A stretch of 64,000 bases of DNA from JABDQZ01 sp963801985 (GTDB taxonomy: Bacteria > Pseudomonadota > Gammaproteobacteria > Chromatiales > Chromatiaceae): NCBI GenBank assembly GCA_963801985.1, contig CAWDGV010000015.1:1-64000 (forward strand), in the 5' to 3' direction. The notes beneath the pieces were generated by a model. That model was not told where the DNA came from. It saw only the letters and a list, made by a program, of their open reading frames with translations, and searched no databases. A program made the position numbers and the translations under genes. Shown here piece by piece: positions 54,590 to 62,742 of this stretch. Position 1 is the first letter of the stretch. Each line of letters begins with the position of its first letter.

Positions 54590-54865
54590 TTGACTACGAT
54601 CACAGATTTGAATCAAAAAACCTCTGACTGGTTTATCTACATCCTAGAGTGTTCCGATGGCACATTCTATACTGGTATTACTAATGATCTGAAAAAACGA
54701 ATTGATCAGCACAACCTCGGCAAAGGCGCAAAATACACGCGCTCACGTCTTCCGGTTAAAATTGTTTACCAGGAAGATGCACCAGAAAAGGGCGATGCCC
54801 TGAAAAGAGAATATGAGATCAAGCAGTTGAGCCGGAATCAAAAGCTTCAATTGATTCAACCCTGA
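54590..54865 (+). CDS. GIY-YIG nuclease family protein (YhbQ-like)
   Basis: 91 residues of the UPF0213 group: FIYILECSDGTFYTGITNDLKKRIDQHN (degenerate GIY-YIG with the catalytic Arg), GKGAKYTRSRLPVKIVY and the closing ALKREYEIKQLSRNQKLQLI. Members are small single-domain nucleases of uncertain role in DNA repair. The start is probably TTG 54590. A TTG 18 bases further in is possible. A repeat tract follows. Confidence 0.85.
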   Translation: MTTITDLNQKTSDWFIYILECSDGTFYTGITNDLKKRIDQHNLGKGAKYTRSRLPVKIVYQEDAPEKGDALKREYEIKQLSRNQKLQLIQP

Positions 54866-54895
54866 TTTCCCGCTGTAGACCGGCAGCCCAAATAA

Positions 54896-55160
54896 GTCAT
54901 ACCGGCATGTTTTTGTCACGTCATACCGGCATGTTTTTAGCCGGTATCCCCCTGACATTTAACAAGACGCTGGGTATTTAGCACGTCAGAGTGACGTTTT
55001 TTTGGAAACCTATAGTCATTGACCAATCGCCATGTATTTACCTTCGTCATACCAACATGTGTTTGCCATCGTCATACCGGCATGTCTTTAGCCGGTATCC
55101 CCCAAATGTAACAAGACTCTGGCTACAGGCGCGCCAGAGTGACGTTTTATTGGAAACCTG
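54896..55160. repeat. Tandem two-hairpin GTCATACCGGC repeats
   Basis: Two nearly complete units (54919-55010 and 55070-55159) and two 24-base fragments (54896-54919, 55045-55069) alternate. Each full unit has a first hairpin GTCATACCGGCATG..AGCCGGTATC, a 15-20 base spacer with ACAAGAC, a second hairpin (..CTGG/CCAGAGTGACG), and the tail GGAAACCT. The units are about 90 bases and differ at few positions. No gene is found in the gap 54866-55289. The second hairpin ends in a T run and may terminate transcription. Confidence 0.8.
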
Positions 55161-55252
55161 CCCGGCCTCATGTTAAATATTCTTCGCTTGAGTCAATTGG
55201 CCTGATTCGTCCATGAAGTATCGATCCAGCCTGACTTCCCTGTCAGGCGTTC

Positions 55253-55289
55253 GCCAGTTTCCTTATGCCACAGGCATAAGGAAACTGGC
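55253..55289 (-). terminator. 17-bp perfect hairpin directly after moaA
   Basis: GCCAGTTTCCTTATGCC pairs perfectly with GGCATAAGGAAACTGGC around ACA, starting one base past the moaA stop. There is no U run, so it may protect the mRNA end rather than terminate alone. Confidence 0.7.
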
Positions 55290-56279
55290 TCACCCACCCG
55301 TGTGACTCATAAAGCGAACAACCTGCGCTCCTTCTTCAAGACGCTCAGCATCAAAGTCATGCCCTCTTGGCTTTCTTTTAATCCCTTCAAGTATTGCCTG
55401 CTTTAATACCTCGGGATCTTCAGATGCGCGTAACACCTGGCGCAAGTCAATCATGTCATCCTGGCCCAGGCACAGGTAAAGCTGGCCGGTACAGGAAAGC
55501 CGGACACGGTTACAGGATTCACAGAAGTTGTGTGTGTAAGGTGTAATGAAGCCAATACGCTGACTGGTTTCTGCCACATCAAAATAGCGGGCCGGACCTC
55601 CCGTTTTATGATCAGAGGCAGACAACTGCCAGCGGGTTTCAATTTCGCTGCGAACAACATCCAGTGGCATGAAATGACAGGCGCGCAAATCGCCAATCTC
55701 GCCCATGGGCATCGATTCAATAAAAGTAAGGTCGTAACCGCGGTCACCACACCACTGAATCAATTGATGCCATTCATCATCATTGACATCCTTCAGGGCG
55801 ACAGCATTGATTTTGATCTGCAGACCGGCACGATCAGCGGCCTCAATACCCCTGAGCACTTCTTTTAAATCACCTTTCCGGGTCAACTGTCGAAACCGTT
55901 CCTCATCCAGCGTATCCAGGGAAACATTAATGCGTCTGACACCCGCAGCATACAGTTCGTCAGCATATTGATCCAGCAGAACCGCATTGGTCGTCAGGGT
56001 CACCTCCCGTAACTGACCATTATCAAGATAAGGTGTCATGGCATGAAACAGCTGCATCAGTCCCTGTCGAACCAATGGTTCACCGCCGGTAATACGTAAC
56101 TTGTCGACACCCATTTCGACAAAAGTAGTGCTGACACGTATCAGTTCTTCAATCGTTAAAATCTCGGAACGTGGCAGGAATTGCATATCCTCGGCCATGC
56201 AGTAATTGCATCGAAAGTTGCATCGGTCCGTAACAGACAAACGCAGGTAGGATACCGGACGGCCAAAAGGATCGATCAC
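55290..56279 (-). CDS. moaA: GTP 3',8-cyclase MoaA
   Basis: 329 residues; the radical SAM cluster sits in LRLSVTDRCNFRCNYCMAED (Cys x3) and the second, substrate-side [4Fe-4S] cluster in HNFCESCNRVRLSCTGQLYLCLGQ. It catalyses the first step of molybdopterin synthesis. The final GG (SHTGG) is the conserved C terminus. No other moa gene is next to it. An FNR/Dnr-type box lies 58 bases upstream. Confidence 0.95.
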   Translation of the reverse strand: MIDPFGRPVSYLRLSVTDRCNFRCNYCMAEDMQFLPRSEILTIEELIRVSTTFVEMGVDKLRITGGEPLVRQGLMQLFHAMTPYLDNGQLREVTLTTNAVLLDQYADELYAAGVRRINVSLDTLDEERFRQLTRKGDLKEVLRGIEAADRAGLQIKINAVALKDVNDDEWHQLIQWCGDRGYDLTFIESMPMGEIGDLRACHFMPLDVVRSEIETRWQLSASDHKTGGPARYFDVAETSQRIGFITPYTHNFCESCNRVRLSCTGQLYLCLGQDDMIDLRQVLRASEDPEVLKQAILEGIKRKPRGHDFDAERLEEGAQVVRFMSHTGG

Positions 56280-56336
56280 AAATTTAAACTCCGCAGCATT
56301 AACACTCGAATTTTAACAAATCAGTGCTAGAATTTC

Positions 56337-56350
56337 TTAATCAAGATCAA
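56337..56350. promoter_or_regulatory. FNR/Dnr-type binding site
   Basis: TTAAT-CAAG-ATCAA matches the FNR/Dnr consensus TTGAT-N4-ATCAA at nine of ten fixed positions. It lies between divergent moaA (58 bases to its start) and the small pentapeptide gene (48 bases). Molybdenum cofactor genes are under FNR control in other bacteria, and a Dnr-like protein is encoded in this window. Confidence 0.55.
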
Positions 56351-56397
56351 GAACCGAATATCAGTCGTTTTATTTCAACCTACTATAATTAAGCATC

Positions 56398-56772
56398 ATG
56401 AATGAACCAGAAATCAAGGATAGTGAACTCTATCACCTGCTCCGTCATGGACACATTGATGAATTCAACCAAAAAATCGCCGAAGGCTCAGAATGTTCTC
56501 TGGCTGGCGCTGATTTAAGAGGCACGGATTTAAGAAACATGAACGCCAGAGGCCTGGACATGAGTAACTGTTACCTGCGACAGGCTGACCTGCGCGGTAT
56601 CGATTTCTCTGAAACCAATCTCGAAGGCGCGAGCATTAACGGTGCCAAAATTTCCGGCACCTATTTTCCCAAGGAATTACGTGCCGAGGAAATCACACTG
56701 TCTTTAACCCACGGCACCCGTATGCGTTACATGCGTTTGAAAATCAATCTGAGCCAGGCTGATAACGCTTAA
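56398..56772 (+). CDS. Small pentapeptide repeat protein, 124 residues
   Basis: About 30 N-terminal non-repeat residues, then eight to nine pentapeptide units (CSLAGADLRGTDLRNMNARGLDMSNCYL...) and a short C-terminal part (KELRAEEITLSLTHGTRMRYMRLK). No signal peptide. It is much shorter than the one at 45343, with the repeats in a single block. It is divergent from moaA, sharing a candidate FNR box. Its end overlaps the convergent DUF255 gene by 29 bases. Confidence 0.75.
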   Translation: MNEPEIKDSELYHLLRHGHIDEFNQKIAEGSECSLAGADLRGTDLRNMNARGLDMSNCYLRQADLRGIDFSETNLEGASINGAKISGTYFPKELRAEEITLSLTHGTRMRYMRLKINLSQADNA

Positions 56773-58621
56773 GCCAGATCGAATGTGATGCATAGCTAAA
56801 AGGCGATTCCATCATGGATGGCAGCATTATTGGGACAGCTTTTTCTGCCTTCTGCTTTATTGCCTTGTTATCCGAGGCAATACTTAAACCCAGTAAAACA
56901 GCATCGGCTGCAGGCAATGCGCCATCCGTCAGGGCCGGTTGTCCTGACATACCCGGCAACAGGTTCTCATCTCCCGTCTTCCAGCCCGTGACATGATAAA
57001 AATGCATCCAGGCCTTGGCAGTTAACATATTCGCCAGGTGCCAATCTTCTTCTGAGCGGGTTAACACGGCATAATCTGCAAGCGCCCTGGCCAGGTAAGC
57101 ATAGTCTTCCAGACCTGCACGTCCTATAGCCTTACTGCCATCCCGCGCCCTGGATAACCGGGCACCATCCCAGGCATTTTTGATTAAAAAGTTTCTTAAG
57201 GCTGTTGCTTTTTCAAGGTATTTTGCATCTTTCAGCTGCATTGCTGCCTGGGATAATGCAGACAGCAGCAAAGCATTCCAGGCTGTCAGCACCTTGCCAT
57301 CTAACGGCATCAAGGTGATCTTGTTGCGAGCCCGCATTTTTTTGCGCGCTGATTCAATTAACACGGTAATGTCTTTTTCAGACGCTCCAAGCTGTCTGGC
57401 AAGTTGCTCTACTGACAATCTTTTAATCGGCAGATCGCCCATTTCAAAATGTGATTCAGCAGACAATGCCCAATACAACCTGGCTACCTGTTGCTCTTCT
57501 TTTGTGAGCATCTGCACAAGCTCGTCCTGCTGCCAGAGATAGCCCGTACCTTCCTGTCCTTTCTCATCCACTGCCGAAAAACTCGATACGTAACCTCCCT
57601 TTTTAGCTCGCATGTCACGCAGTACGAAATCCAGGGTGTCGCGGGCAACCTGCAGGTAATCAGGTCGTTGCAGGACTTCAGCAGCATCCAGATAAACACG
57701 TGCCAGCAAAGCTTGTGTATAGAGCATTTTTTCAAAATGCGGCTCTGTCCAGGCAGGATCTACCGTGTAACGAAAAAAGCCACCGTTGATTTGATCGCGC
57801 AGACCAAGGTTTTTCATCTGATCGAGGGTAACAGTTAAAAAGTCCGCCAGTTTCTGGTTTTCATGAGTACGCAGGAAATCCAGCAGGACCAGTAACTGTG
57901 CTGCCATCGGAAACCGGTTCTGGTTGCCAAAACCACCTTCAAACTCATCGCCTATCGCCAGTGCCTGTATGGCAATCCGTTGTACAAAATCCGATAGCTG
58001 CTGATCATTTACCGTCGCCGGTGCCTGATCTTGTTCCAATTGATATTCCACCAGTTCCCTGGCCAGGCGTGTCGCCTTCCCGGATTGTTCCTGCCAGGTT
58101 GCAGATACCCGCACCAGCAGGTCTCTGAATGATTCCGGTGGCGCATAGGTAAGTCCTATTAACGGATAACCTTCAGGCGTAAGAAAAACATTTAACGGCC
58201 AGCCTGCCTGCCCTGTTGTCTGCTGGACAAAATCAATCAGGTAGTCATCCAGTGCCGGCCTGAGTTCACGGTCAATCTTGACGGGAATAAAATGTTCATT
58301 CAGTAAAGCTGAAATTTTACGATCAGAATAACTTTCCCGGTGCATAACATGACACCAGTGGCAGGAAAAATAACCGGAAGACACAAAGATCAGCCGGTTT
58401 GTCCGGCGGGCTTTTTCAAGCACTTCAGGTCCCCATTCCTGCCAGTGAACCGGATCATTGCCATGCATTGCCAGGTAAGGCGAGGCATGATCCTTAAGCT
58501 GATTTTGCAACAGCTGTGCGGGGGAATTTGGTGCAGCGCTTAACGGAAATAAAAATAAAAACCCAAGCAGGAAAAATAAAACCTGCTGGTAGTAATGAAG
58601 CAAGCGTTTATGGCCCGTCAT
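56744..58621 (-). CDS. DUF255 thioredoxin-fold protein with an N-acylglucosamine-epimerase-like barrel
   Basis: 625 residues of the YyaL/SPATA20 type. A signal peptide or membrane helix (VLFFLLGFLFLFPLSAA) is followed by a thioredoxin-like domain with FSCHWCHVMHRESY (CHWC), FIPVKIDRE and GWPLNVFLTPEGYP, and then by an alpha/alpha-toroid C-terminal part (LGLRDQINGGFFRYTVDPAWTEPHFEKMLY). The family is thought to be a redox or sugar-binding protein; exact function unknown. The start overlaps the tatC stop by 14 bases, so it is probably co-transcribed with tat genes. Confidence 0.85.
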   Translation of the reverse strand: MTGHKRLLHYYQQVLFFLLGFLFLFPLSAAPNSPAQLLQNQLKDHASPYLAMHGNDPVHWQEWGPEVLEKARRTNRLIFVSSGYFSCHWCHVMHRESYSDRKISALLNEHFIPVKIDRELRPALDDYLIDFVQQTTGQAGWPLNVFLTPEGYPLIGLTYAPPESFRDLLVRVSATWQEQSGKATRLARELVEYQLEQDQAPATVNDQQLSDFVQRIAIQALAIGDEFEGGFGNQNRFPMAAQLLVLLDFLRTHENQKLADFLTVTLDQMKNLGLRDQINGGFFRYTVDPAWTEPHFEKMLYTQALLARVYLDAAEVLQRPDYLQVARDTLDFVLRDMRAKKGGYVSSFSAVDEKGQEGTGYLWQQDELVQMLTKEEQQVARLYWALSAESHFEMGDLPIKRLSVEQLARQLGASEKDITVLIESARKKMRARNKITLMPLDGKVLTAWNALLLSALSQAAMQLKDAKYLEKATALRNFLIKNAWDGARLSRARDGSKAIGRAGLEDYAYLARALADYAVLTRSEEDWHLANMLTAKAWMHFYHVTGWKTGDENLLPGMSGQPALTDGALPAADAVLLGLSIASDNKAIKQKAEKAVPIMLPSMMESPFSYASHSIWLKRYQPGSD

Positions 58622-59819
58622 CTTCAGTATCGAGTTGTACCAGGATGTTTCGGGCTACCCTGACCTGGTCCTCATCACCCTCTTCCAGTACTTCGTAAAG
58701 CAAAGCCCTGGCAGCTTGCTCGTTGTTTTCCTCGCGGTATTCCATGACCTGGATCAGCTTGATATCGACTGGGTTTTCGCCGGAAGCTTCCTGACCTCCG
58801 TCACCGGAATGATCATCATAATCATGATAAACATCCTCATCGTCTTCTTCATCGTCTTCTTCATCAAGACGATCAAGCTCCGCCTCCATTTCTTCGTCTG
58901 ACAATGGTTTGAAGTCATCCGGGAAGGATGCGGCGACCTGCTCGGTTGCGGTTGCTTTGCCTGACGCGGCTGCAGTCGCAGTAGCCGCGGCCGCCTGTGG
59001 ATGAATGCTGTTTTCTGAAACTTCGGACCCGGCAGATGCTGTTGGGCCAGTCTCTTCTTCAGCTTCCTCCTGCTCCTGTCTCTCTTTCTTGCGCTTGACG
59101 ACAGCTACTGAAAAGAACACCCCAACTTCGAACAGAACCCACATTGGCAAAGCCAGTAATGTTTGCGAGATGATGTCAGGCGGTGTTAGAAACATACCGA
59201 TCACAAAGGCCCCGACAATGATATAAGGTCGCTTTTCACGCAATTTTTCAGGCGTTGTCACCCCCATCATAACGAGCACAATGGTGGCAATCGGAACTTC
59301 AAAGGCAACACCAAAAGCGAAGAATAACGTCAGTACAAAATCCAGGTAGCTGGTGATATCTGTCATCACCGCGACGCCATCCGGGGCTGCGCCCGTCAGA
59401 AAACCGAATACCAACGGAAAGACCACGAAATAGGCAAACACCATACCGGTGTAAAACAACACTATGCTGGACGCCATCAGGGGAACCGCCAGGCGTTTTT
59501 CGTGGTTATAAAGTCCCGGTGCAACAAATGACCAGAACTGGTAAAGGATATAAGGCATAGCCAGGAATACCGAGGCAACCAGGCTCATTTTAAACGGGGT
59601 CAAAAACGGTGATGCCACCTGGGTGGCAATCATGCTGGTGCCTTCAGGCAGATGCACCATCAGCGGCTCAGCGATAAAGGTATAGATATCATTGGCGAAA
59701 GGAAACATCGCCACAAAAAATACCAGGATAGCCAGAATCATGCGTAGCAGACGATCACGCAGTTCCAGGAGATGTGAGATAAATGGCTGTTCTATCTCAG
59801 CCTGCTGGTCATCGCTCAT
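58608..59819 (-). CDS. tatC: Twin-arginine translocase subunit TatC with long acidic C-terminal extension
   Basis: 403 residues. The first 250 are a standard TatC with six membrane helices, FISHLLELRDRLLRMI at the start, GLYNHEKR, and FLTPPDIISQTLLALPMWVLFE. Normal TatC ends near residue 255. Here a 150-residue cytoplasmic tail follows: a basic KRKKERQ strip, an Ala/Thr-rich linker, a very acidic Asp/Glu stretch, and a last block (DIKLIQVMEYREENNEQAARALLYEVLEEGDEDQ) that resembles the C-terminal TPR-like motif of FimV. Coupled to tatB by a 4-base overlap. Confidence 0.92.
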   Translation of the reverse strand: MSDDQQAEIEQPFISHLLELRDRLLRMILAILVFFVAMFPFANDIYTFIAEPLMVHLPEGTSMIATQVASPFLTPFKMSLVASVFLAMPYILYQFWSFVAPGLYNHEKRLAVPLMASSIVLFYTGMVFAYFVVFPLVFGFLTGAAPDGVAVMTDITSYLDFVLTLFFAFGVAFEVPIATIVLVMMGVTTPEKLREKRPYIIVGAFVIGMFLTPPDIISQTLLALPMWVLFEVGVFFSVAVVKRKKERQEQEEAEEETGPTASAGSEVSENSIHPQAAAATATAAASGKATATEQVAASFPDDFKPLSDEEMEAELDRLDEEDDEEDDEDVYHDYDDHSGDGGQEASGENPVDIKLIQVMEYREENNEQAARALLYEVLEEGDEDQVRVARNILVQLDTEDDGP

Positions 59820-60172
59820 GTTGTTTTATCAGACTGCTTGGGGGTAGATGACTGACTGGACTCTTTCTGGCCGGTACCTTCAAGATCAGCAATCATCTTT
59901 TCAGTATCTGTTTTCACATCCTTGATGGATTCAGTTGCAGAATCAATGATTTCCTGCAGCGGTTTGTTTTGTTTCTGGACTTCTAGAATACGCTTGAGTT
60001 CTTCTGTTTTGAGTTCCTGGTCGATGTCAGCCTTGACGTCCCTGAGAAAGCGCTTGCCCTTGCCCAGCCATTTACCGACAGTGCGTGCAACACCAGGCAG
60101 GCGCTCAGGCCCGATGACAACAAGCGCCACAACAGCGATCAACCCCAGCTCCCAGAAACCTACATCAAACAT
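59816..60172 (-). CDS. tatB: Twin-arginine translocase subunit TatB
   Basis: 118 residues: an N-terminal membrane helix with GFWELGLIAVVALVVIGPERLP, the TatB form of the FGxxE motif, then an amphipathic helix and a polar tail. It binds Tat signal peptides with TatC. It starts 34 bases after tatA and overlaps tatC by four. Confidence 0.94.
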   Translation of the reverse strand: MFDVGFWELGLIAVVALVVIGPERLPGVARTVGKWLGKGKRFLRDVKADIDQELKTEELKRILEVQKQNKPLQEIIDSATESIKDVKTDTEKMIADLEGTGQKESSQSSTPKQSDKTT

Positions 60173-60206
60173 TTGTTACTCACGAATACAGTAATAACCG
60201 ATGAAA

Positions 60207-60452
60207 TCAGGATTTTTCCTTTTCCTTGGTCGCTTCACCTTCGATGATATTTGCCTTTTCATCGGCTTTTTCCAGCTTTTCAGGTTCATCGTCCTTGGCG
60301 GCATCCTGTGCATCTTTCATTGCATTTTTAAAGCCTTTAAACGCACCACCCAGGTCACCACCAATGTTTTTCAACTTCTTGGTGCCGAACAATAAAATAA
60401 CGATTGCCAGTACGATTAATAACTGCCAAATACTGATACCACCTAAACCCAT
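60207..60452 (-). CDS. tatA: Twin-arginine translocase subunit TatA
   Basis: 81 residues: short N terminus (GLGGISIWQLLIVLAIVILLFGTKKLKNIGGDLG), one membrane helix with the FGTKKL hinge, an amphipathic helix and an acidic/basic tail. TatA oligomers form the transport path for folded proteins. AAGGAGA precedes ATG 60452. It lies 52 bases after hisE, the usual his-tat junction in gammaproteobacteria. Confidence 0.94.
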   Translation of the reverse strand: MGLGGISIWQLLIVLAIVILLFGTKKLKNIGGDLGGAFKGFKNAMKDAQDAAKDDEPEKLEKADEKANIIEGEATKEKEKS

Positions 60453-60504
60453 TTCAATCTCCTTCCAGGTAATTTTTCTAATAGCTCCGGATCATAACCT
60501 ATTT

Positions 60505-60825
60505 TCAGTCGTCTTTGCGGCTGGCTTTTTCTTCCAGGCCGGACAGACCGAAACGTCTTTCCAGTTCATCCAAAACATCCTGCGGTTTCAAACCCTGCTG
60601 GGATAACAGCACCATAGAGTGAAACCATAAATCTGCAGTTTCATAAATAATTTTCTCAGGCACACCGTCTTTTGCAGCCATCACCGTTTCGGTCGCTTCC
60701 TCGCCGATTTTCTTCAAAATGGCATCCAGCCCCTTACTGTACAACTTTGCCACGTAAGAACTTTCCGGGTCTGCCTGTTTACGTTCTTCCAGAATCTTCG
60801 CCAATTTTTCCAGAGTATCACTCAT
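60505..60825 (-). CDS. hisE: Phosphoribosyl-ATP pyrophosphatase
   Basis: 106 residues from ATG 60825 (MSDTLEKLAKILEERKQADPESSYVA), an all-alpha MazG-like enzyme with GEEATETVMAAKDG and ETADLWFHSMVLL. It hydrolyses phosphoribosyl-ATP in histidine synthesis step 2. An upstream TTG would add seven residues and touch the hisF stop. hisI (step 3), usually between hisF and hisE, is missing here. Confidence 0.93.
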   Translation of the reverse strand: MSDTLEKLAKILEERKQADPESSYVAKLYSKGLDAILKKIGEEATETVMAAKDGVPEKIIYETADLWFHSMVLLSQQGLKPQDVLDELERRFGLSGLEEKASRKDD

Positions 60826-60846
60826 GTTTTTATCCAGTCCCGCCAA

Positions 60847-61620
60847 TCAGAGTCTGACTTCGACACCCTGGTCAGCCATAAAACGCTTGGCTTCACCCAC
60901 GGTATATTCTGCAAAATGAAAAATCGAAGCTGCCAATACAGCATCCGCCCCACCCTGCTTAACACCATCGACCAGGTGCTGCAGGTTGCCAACCCCGCCT
61001 GAAGCAATCAGGGGAATACTGACCGCCGCAGCAATCGCATGGGTCAACTCGTTATCAAAACCAATCCTGGTGCCGTCACGGTCCATGCTGGTCAGCAGGA
61101 TTTCCCCGGCACCATAGTCAGCCATCTTTTTGGCCCATTCAATCGCATCGATGCCGGTTGGCTTACGCCCACCATGGGTAAAGATTTCCCAGCGCAAAGG
61201 TTCGCCTTCAGCGCTGACTTTCTTGGCATCAATCGCGACAACAATGCACTGTGAACCAAACTTGTCAGTCGCTTCCTTGACAAATTCCGGGTTGAACACC
61301 GCTGCCGTATTGATGGCGACCTTATCGGCCCCGGCATTCAGCATGCGCCTGACATCGTCAACTTTACGAATACCGCCACCAACAGTCAGGGGAATAAAAA
61401 CTTCCGAGGCGACCTGCTCGACCACATGCACGATCGTTTCACGGTCATCAGAGCTGGCCGTTATATCCAGAAAAGTAATTTCATCAGCGCCCTCTTCATT
61501 ATAACGGCGCGCAACCTCAACCGGGTCACCGGCATCGCGGATATCCACAAATTTGACGCCTTTAACCACCCTGCCGTTATCGACATCCAGACAGGGAATA
61601 ATGCGTTTTGCCAAGCCCAT
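60847..61620 (-). CDS. hisF: Imidazole glycerol phosphate synthase cyclase subunit
   Basis: 257 residues from ATG 61620 (MGLAKRIIPCLDVDNGRVVKG), a (beta/alpha)8 barrel with catalytic Asp11 and Asp near VVAIDAK. It forms IGP synthase with HisH, closing the imidazole ring with ammonia from glutamine. A longer upstream frame (22 extra codons) runs into the repeat element and is not used. Between it and hisA lies 204 bases of repeat. Confidence 0.95.
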   Translation of the reverse strand: MGLAKRIIPCLDVDNGRVVKGVKFVDIRDAGDPVEVARRYNEEGADEITFLDITASSDDRETIVHVVEQVASEVFIPLTVGGGIRKVDDVRRMLNAGADKVAINTAAVFNPEFVKEATDKFGSQCIVVAIDAKKVSAEGEPLRWEIFTHGGRKPTGIDAIEWAKKMADYGAGEILLTSMDRDGTRIGFDNELTHAIAAAVSIPLIASGGVGNLQHLVDGVKQGGADAVLAASIFHFAEYTVGEAKRFMADQGVEVRL

Positions 61621-61644
61621 ATATTTTTCCTGATTACCTGTTTG

Positions 61645-61811
61645 CACCACAAAGGGCACAAAGAACACAAAGCTTTTCAACGTCATTCCGGCGTGACTCT
61701 AGCCGGAATCTTGCAAATTTAGAGAAGACCCCGGCTAAAAGCATGCCGGGGCGACGTAAAACCGAGAACAAAATTCTTGAACACTTTTATATCTCTGTGC
61801 CCTCTGTGGTG
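61645..61811. repeat. 167-bp element: CACCACAAAGGGCAC terminal repeats around a two-hairpin repeat
   Basis: Left arm CACCACAAAGGGCAC (61645-61659) and right arm GTGCCCTCTGTGGTG (61797-61811) pair at 14 of 15 bases. Inside are both hairpins of the second family: GTCATTCCGGC..GCCGGAATC (61683-61711) and GACCCCGGCT..GCCGGGGCGACG (about 61727-61756). The segment TTGAACACTTTTATATC (61777-61793) is shared with the copy at 12578. It lies between hisF and hisA and contains no gene. Confidence 0.78.
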
Positions 61812-61824
61812 AAAATTAATGTAT

Positions 61825-62559
61825 TTAACTCAGCTCATCGGCCAGTTTCTGACCGGCAGCAAAATCCAGCGTACCCTCGTATATGGCCCGGCCGGTAATG
61901 GCTCCCATGATGTTGGAAGTATCCGCTTTGCACAGCGCCTGGATATCATCAATATTGGTGATACCGCCGGAAGCAACGACTGGAATATTGATGCTGTTGG
62001 CCAGTTCCGCTGTCGCTTCGACATTTGGTCCGGTCATCATGCCATCGCGACCAATGTCGGTATAGACGATGGAAACCACGCCATCATTTTCAAACTGGCG
62101 GGCCAGATCAACCACATGATGATCGGTCACTTCAGCCCAGCCATTGATTGCGACCATGCTATCTTTAGCATCCAGGCCGACAATCACGTGACCCGGGAAT
62201 GCCTTGCAGGCGCGGGCAACAAATTCCGGTTCCTTGACAGCCTGCGTACCGATAATGCAGTAAGTCACACCCGCCTTCAGGTAGGCCTCTATGGTCTGCT
62301 CATCACGGATACCGCCTCCCACCTGTATGGGCACATCCGGATAAGCCGCAGCAATGGCACGGATAACTTCACCATTGACGGGCTCGCCGGCAAAAGCACC
62401 ATTCAAATCCACCAGGTGCAGGCGTCTGCCTCCAGCCTTGACCCAGCGACCGGCAACTTCTACCGGATCATTGGAAAACACAGTGTCATCTTCCATGCGG
62501 CCCTGGCGCAGGCGTACACATAAACCATCTTTCAAATCAATTGCAGGTATTAAAAGCAT
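61825..62559 (-). CDS. hisA: Phosphoribosylformimino-AICAR-phosphate isomerase
   Basis: 244 residues, a (beta/alpha)8 barrel starting MLLIPAIDLKDGLCVRLRQG with the catalytic Asp8, QVGGGIRDEQTIEAYL and the matching VYTDIGRDGMMTGPN. It performs the ProFAR isomerisation of histidine synthesis. The C-terminal phosphate loop is SGGITNIDDI. It lies between hisH and hisF and is flanked on both sides by repeat elements. Confidence 0.95.
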   Translation of the reverse strand: MLLIPAIDLKDGLCVRLRQGRMEDDTVFSNDPVEVAGRWVKAGGRRLHLVDLNGAFAGEPVNGEVIRAIAAAYPDVPIQVGGGIRDEQTIEAYLKAGVTYCIIGTQAVKEPEFVARACKAFPGHVIVGLDAKDSMVAINGWAEVTDHHVVDLARQFENDGVVSIVYTDIGRDGMMTGPNVEATAELANSINIPVVASGGITNIDDIQALCKADTSNIMGAITGRAIYEGTLDFAAGQKLADELS

Positions 62560-62580
62560 TTTAAAATCTCTAAAATTTTT

Positions 62581-62730
62581 ACCACAGCGTTTTCCAGTGT
62601 CATACCGGCATACTTTTAGCCGGTATCTGTATTCTGTTAAGACCCCGGCTTAGAAGCACGCCGGGGTGACGAATGATCTCAATATATGAAAATATTGATA
62701 TTCCCCGTATACCCTGTGATCTCTGTGGTT
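62581..62730. repeat. Two-hairpin GTCATACCGGC repeat with weak ACCACAG ends
   Basis: Hairpin 1 GTCATACCGGC..TAGCCGGTATC (62599-62626) and hairpin 2 GACCCCGGCT..GCCGGGGTGACG (62641-62671) form one unit. Outer ends ACCACAG (62581-62587) and CTGTGGT (62723-62729) may be decayed arms of the CACCACAAAGG family. It lies in the 183-base gap between hisA and hisH, which has no gene. Confidence 0.7.
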
Positions 62731-62742
62731 AATATTTAATTT

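Noticed and set aside
54896..55160. Possible CRISPR array
   Set aside because: Units are about 90 bases with internal hairpins and no equal-length unique spacers; only two full copies and no cas genes.
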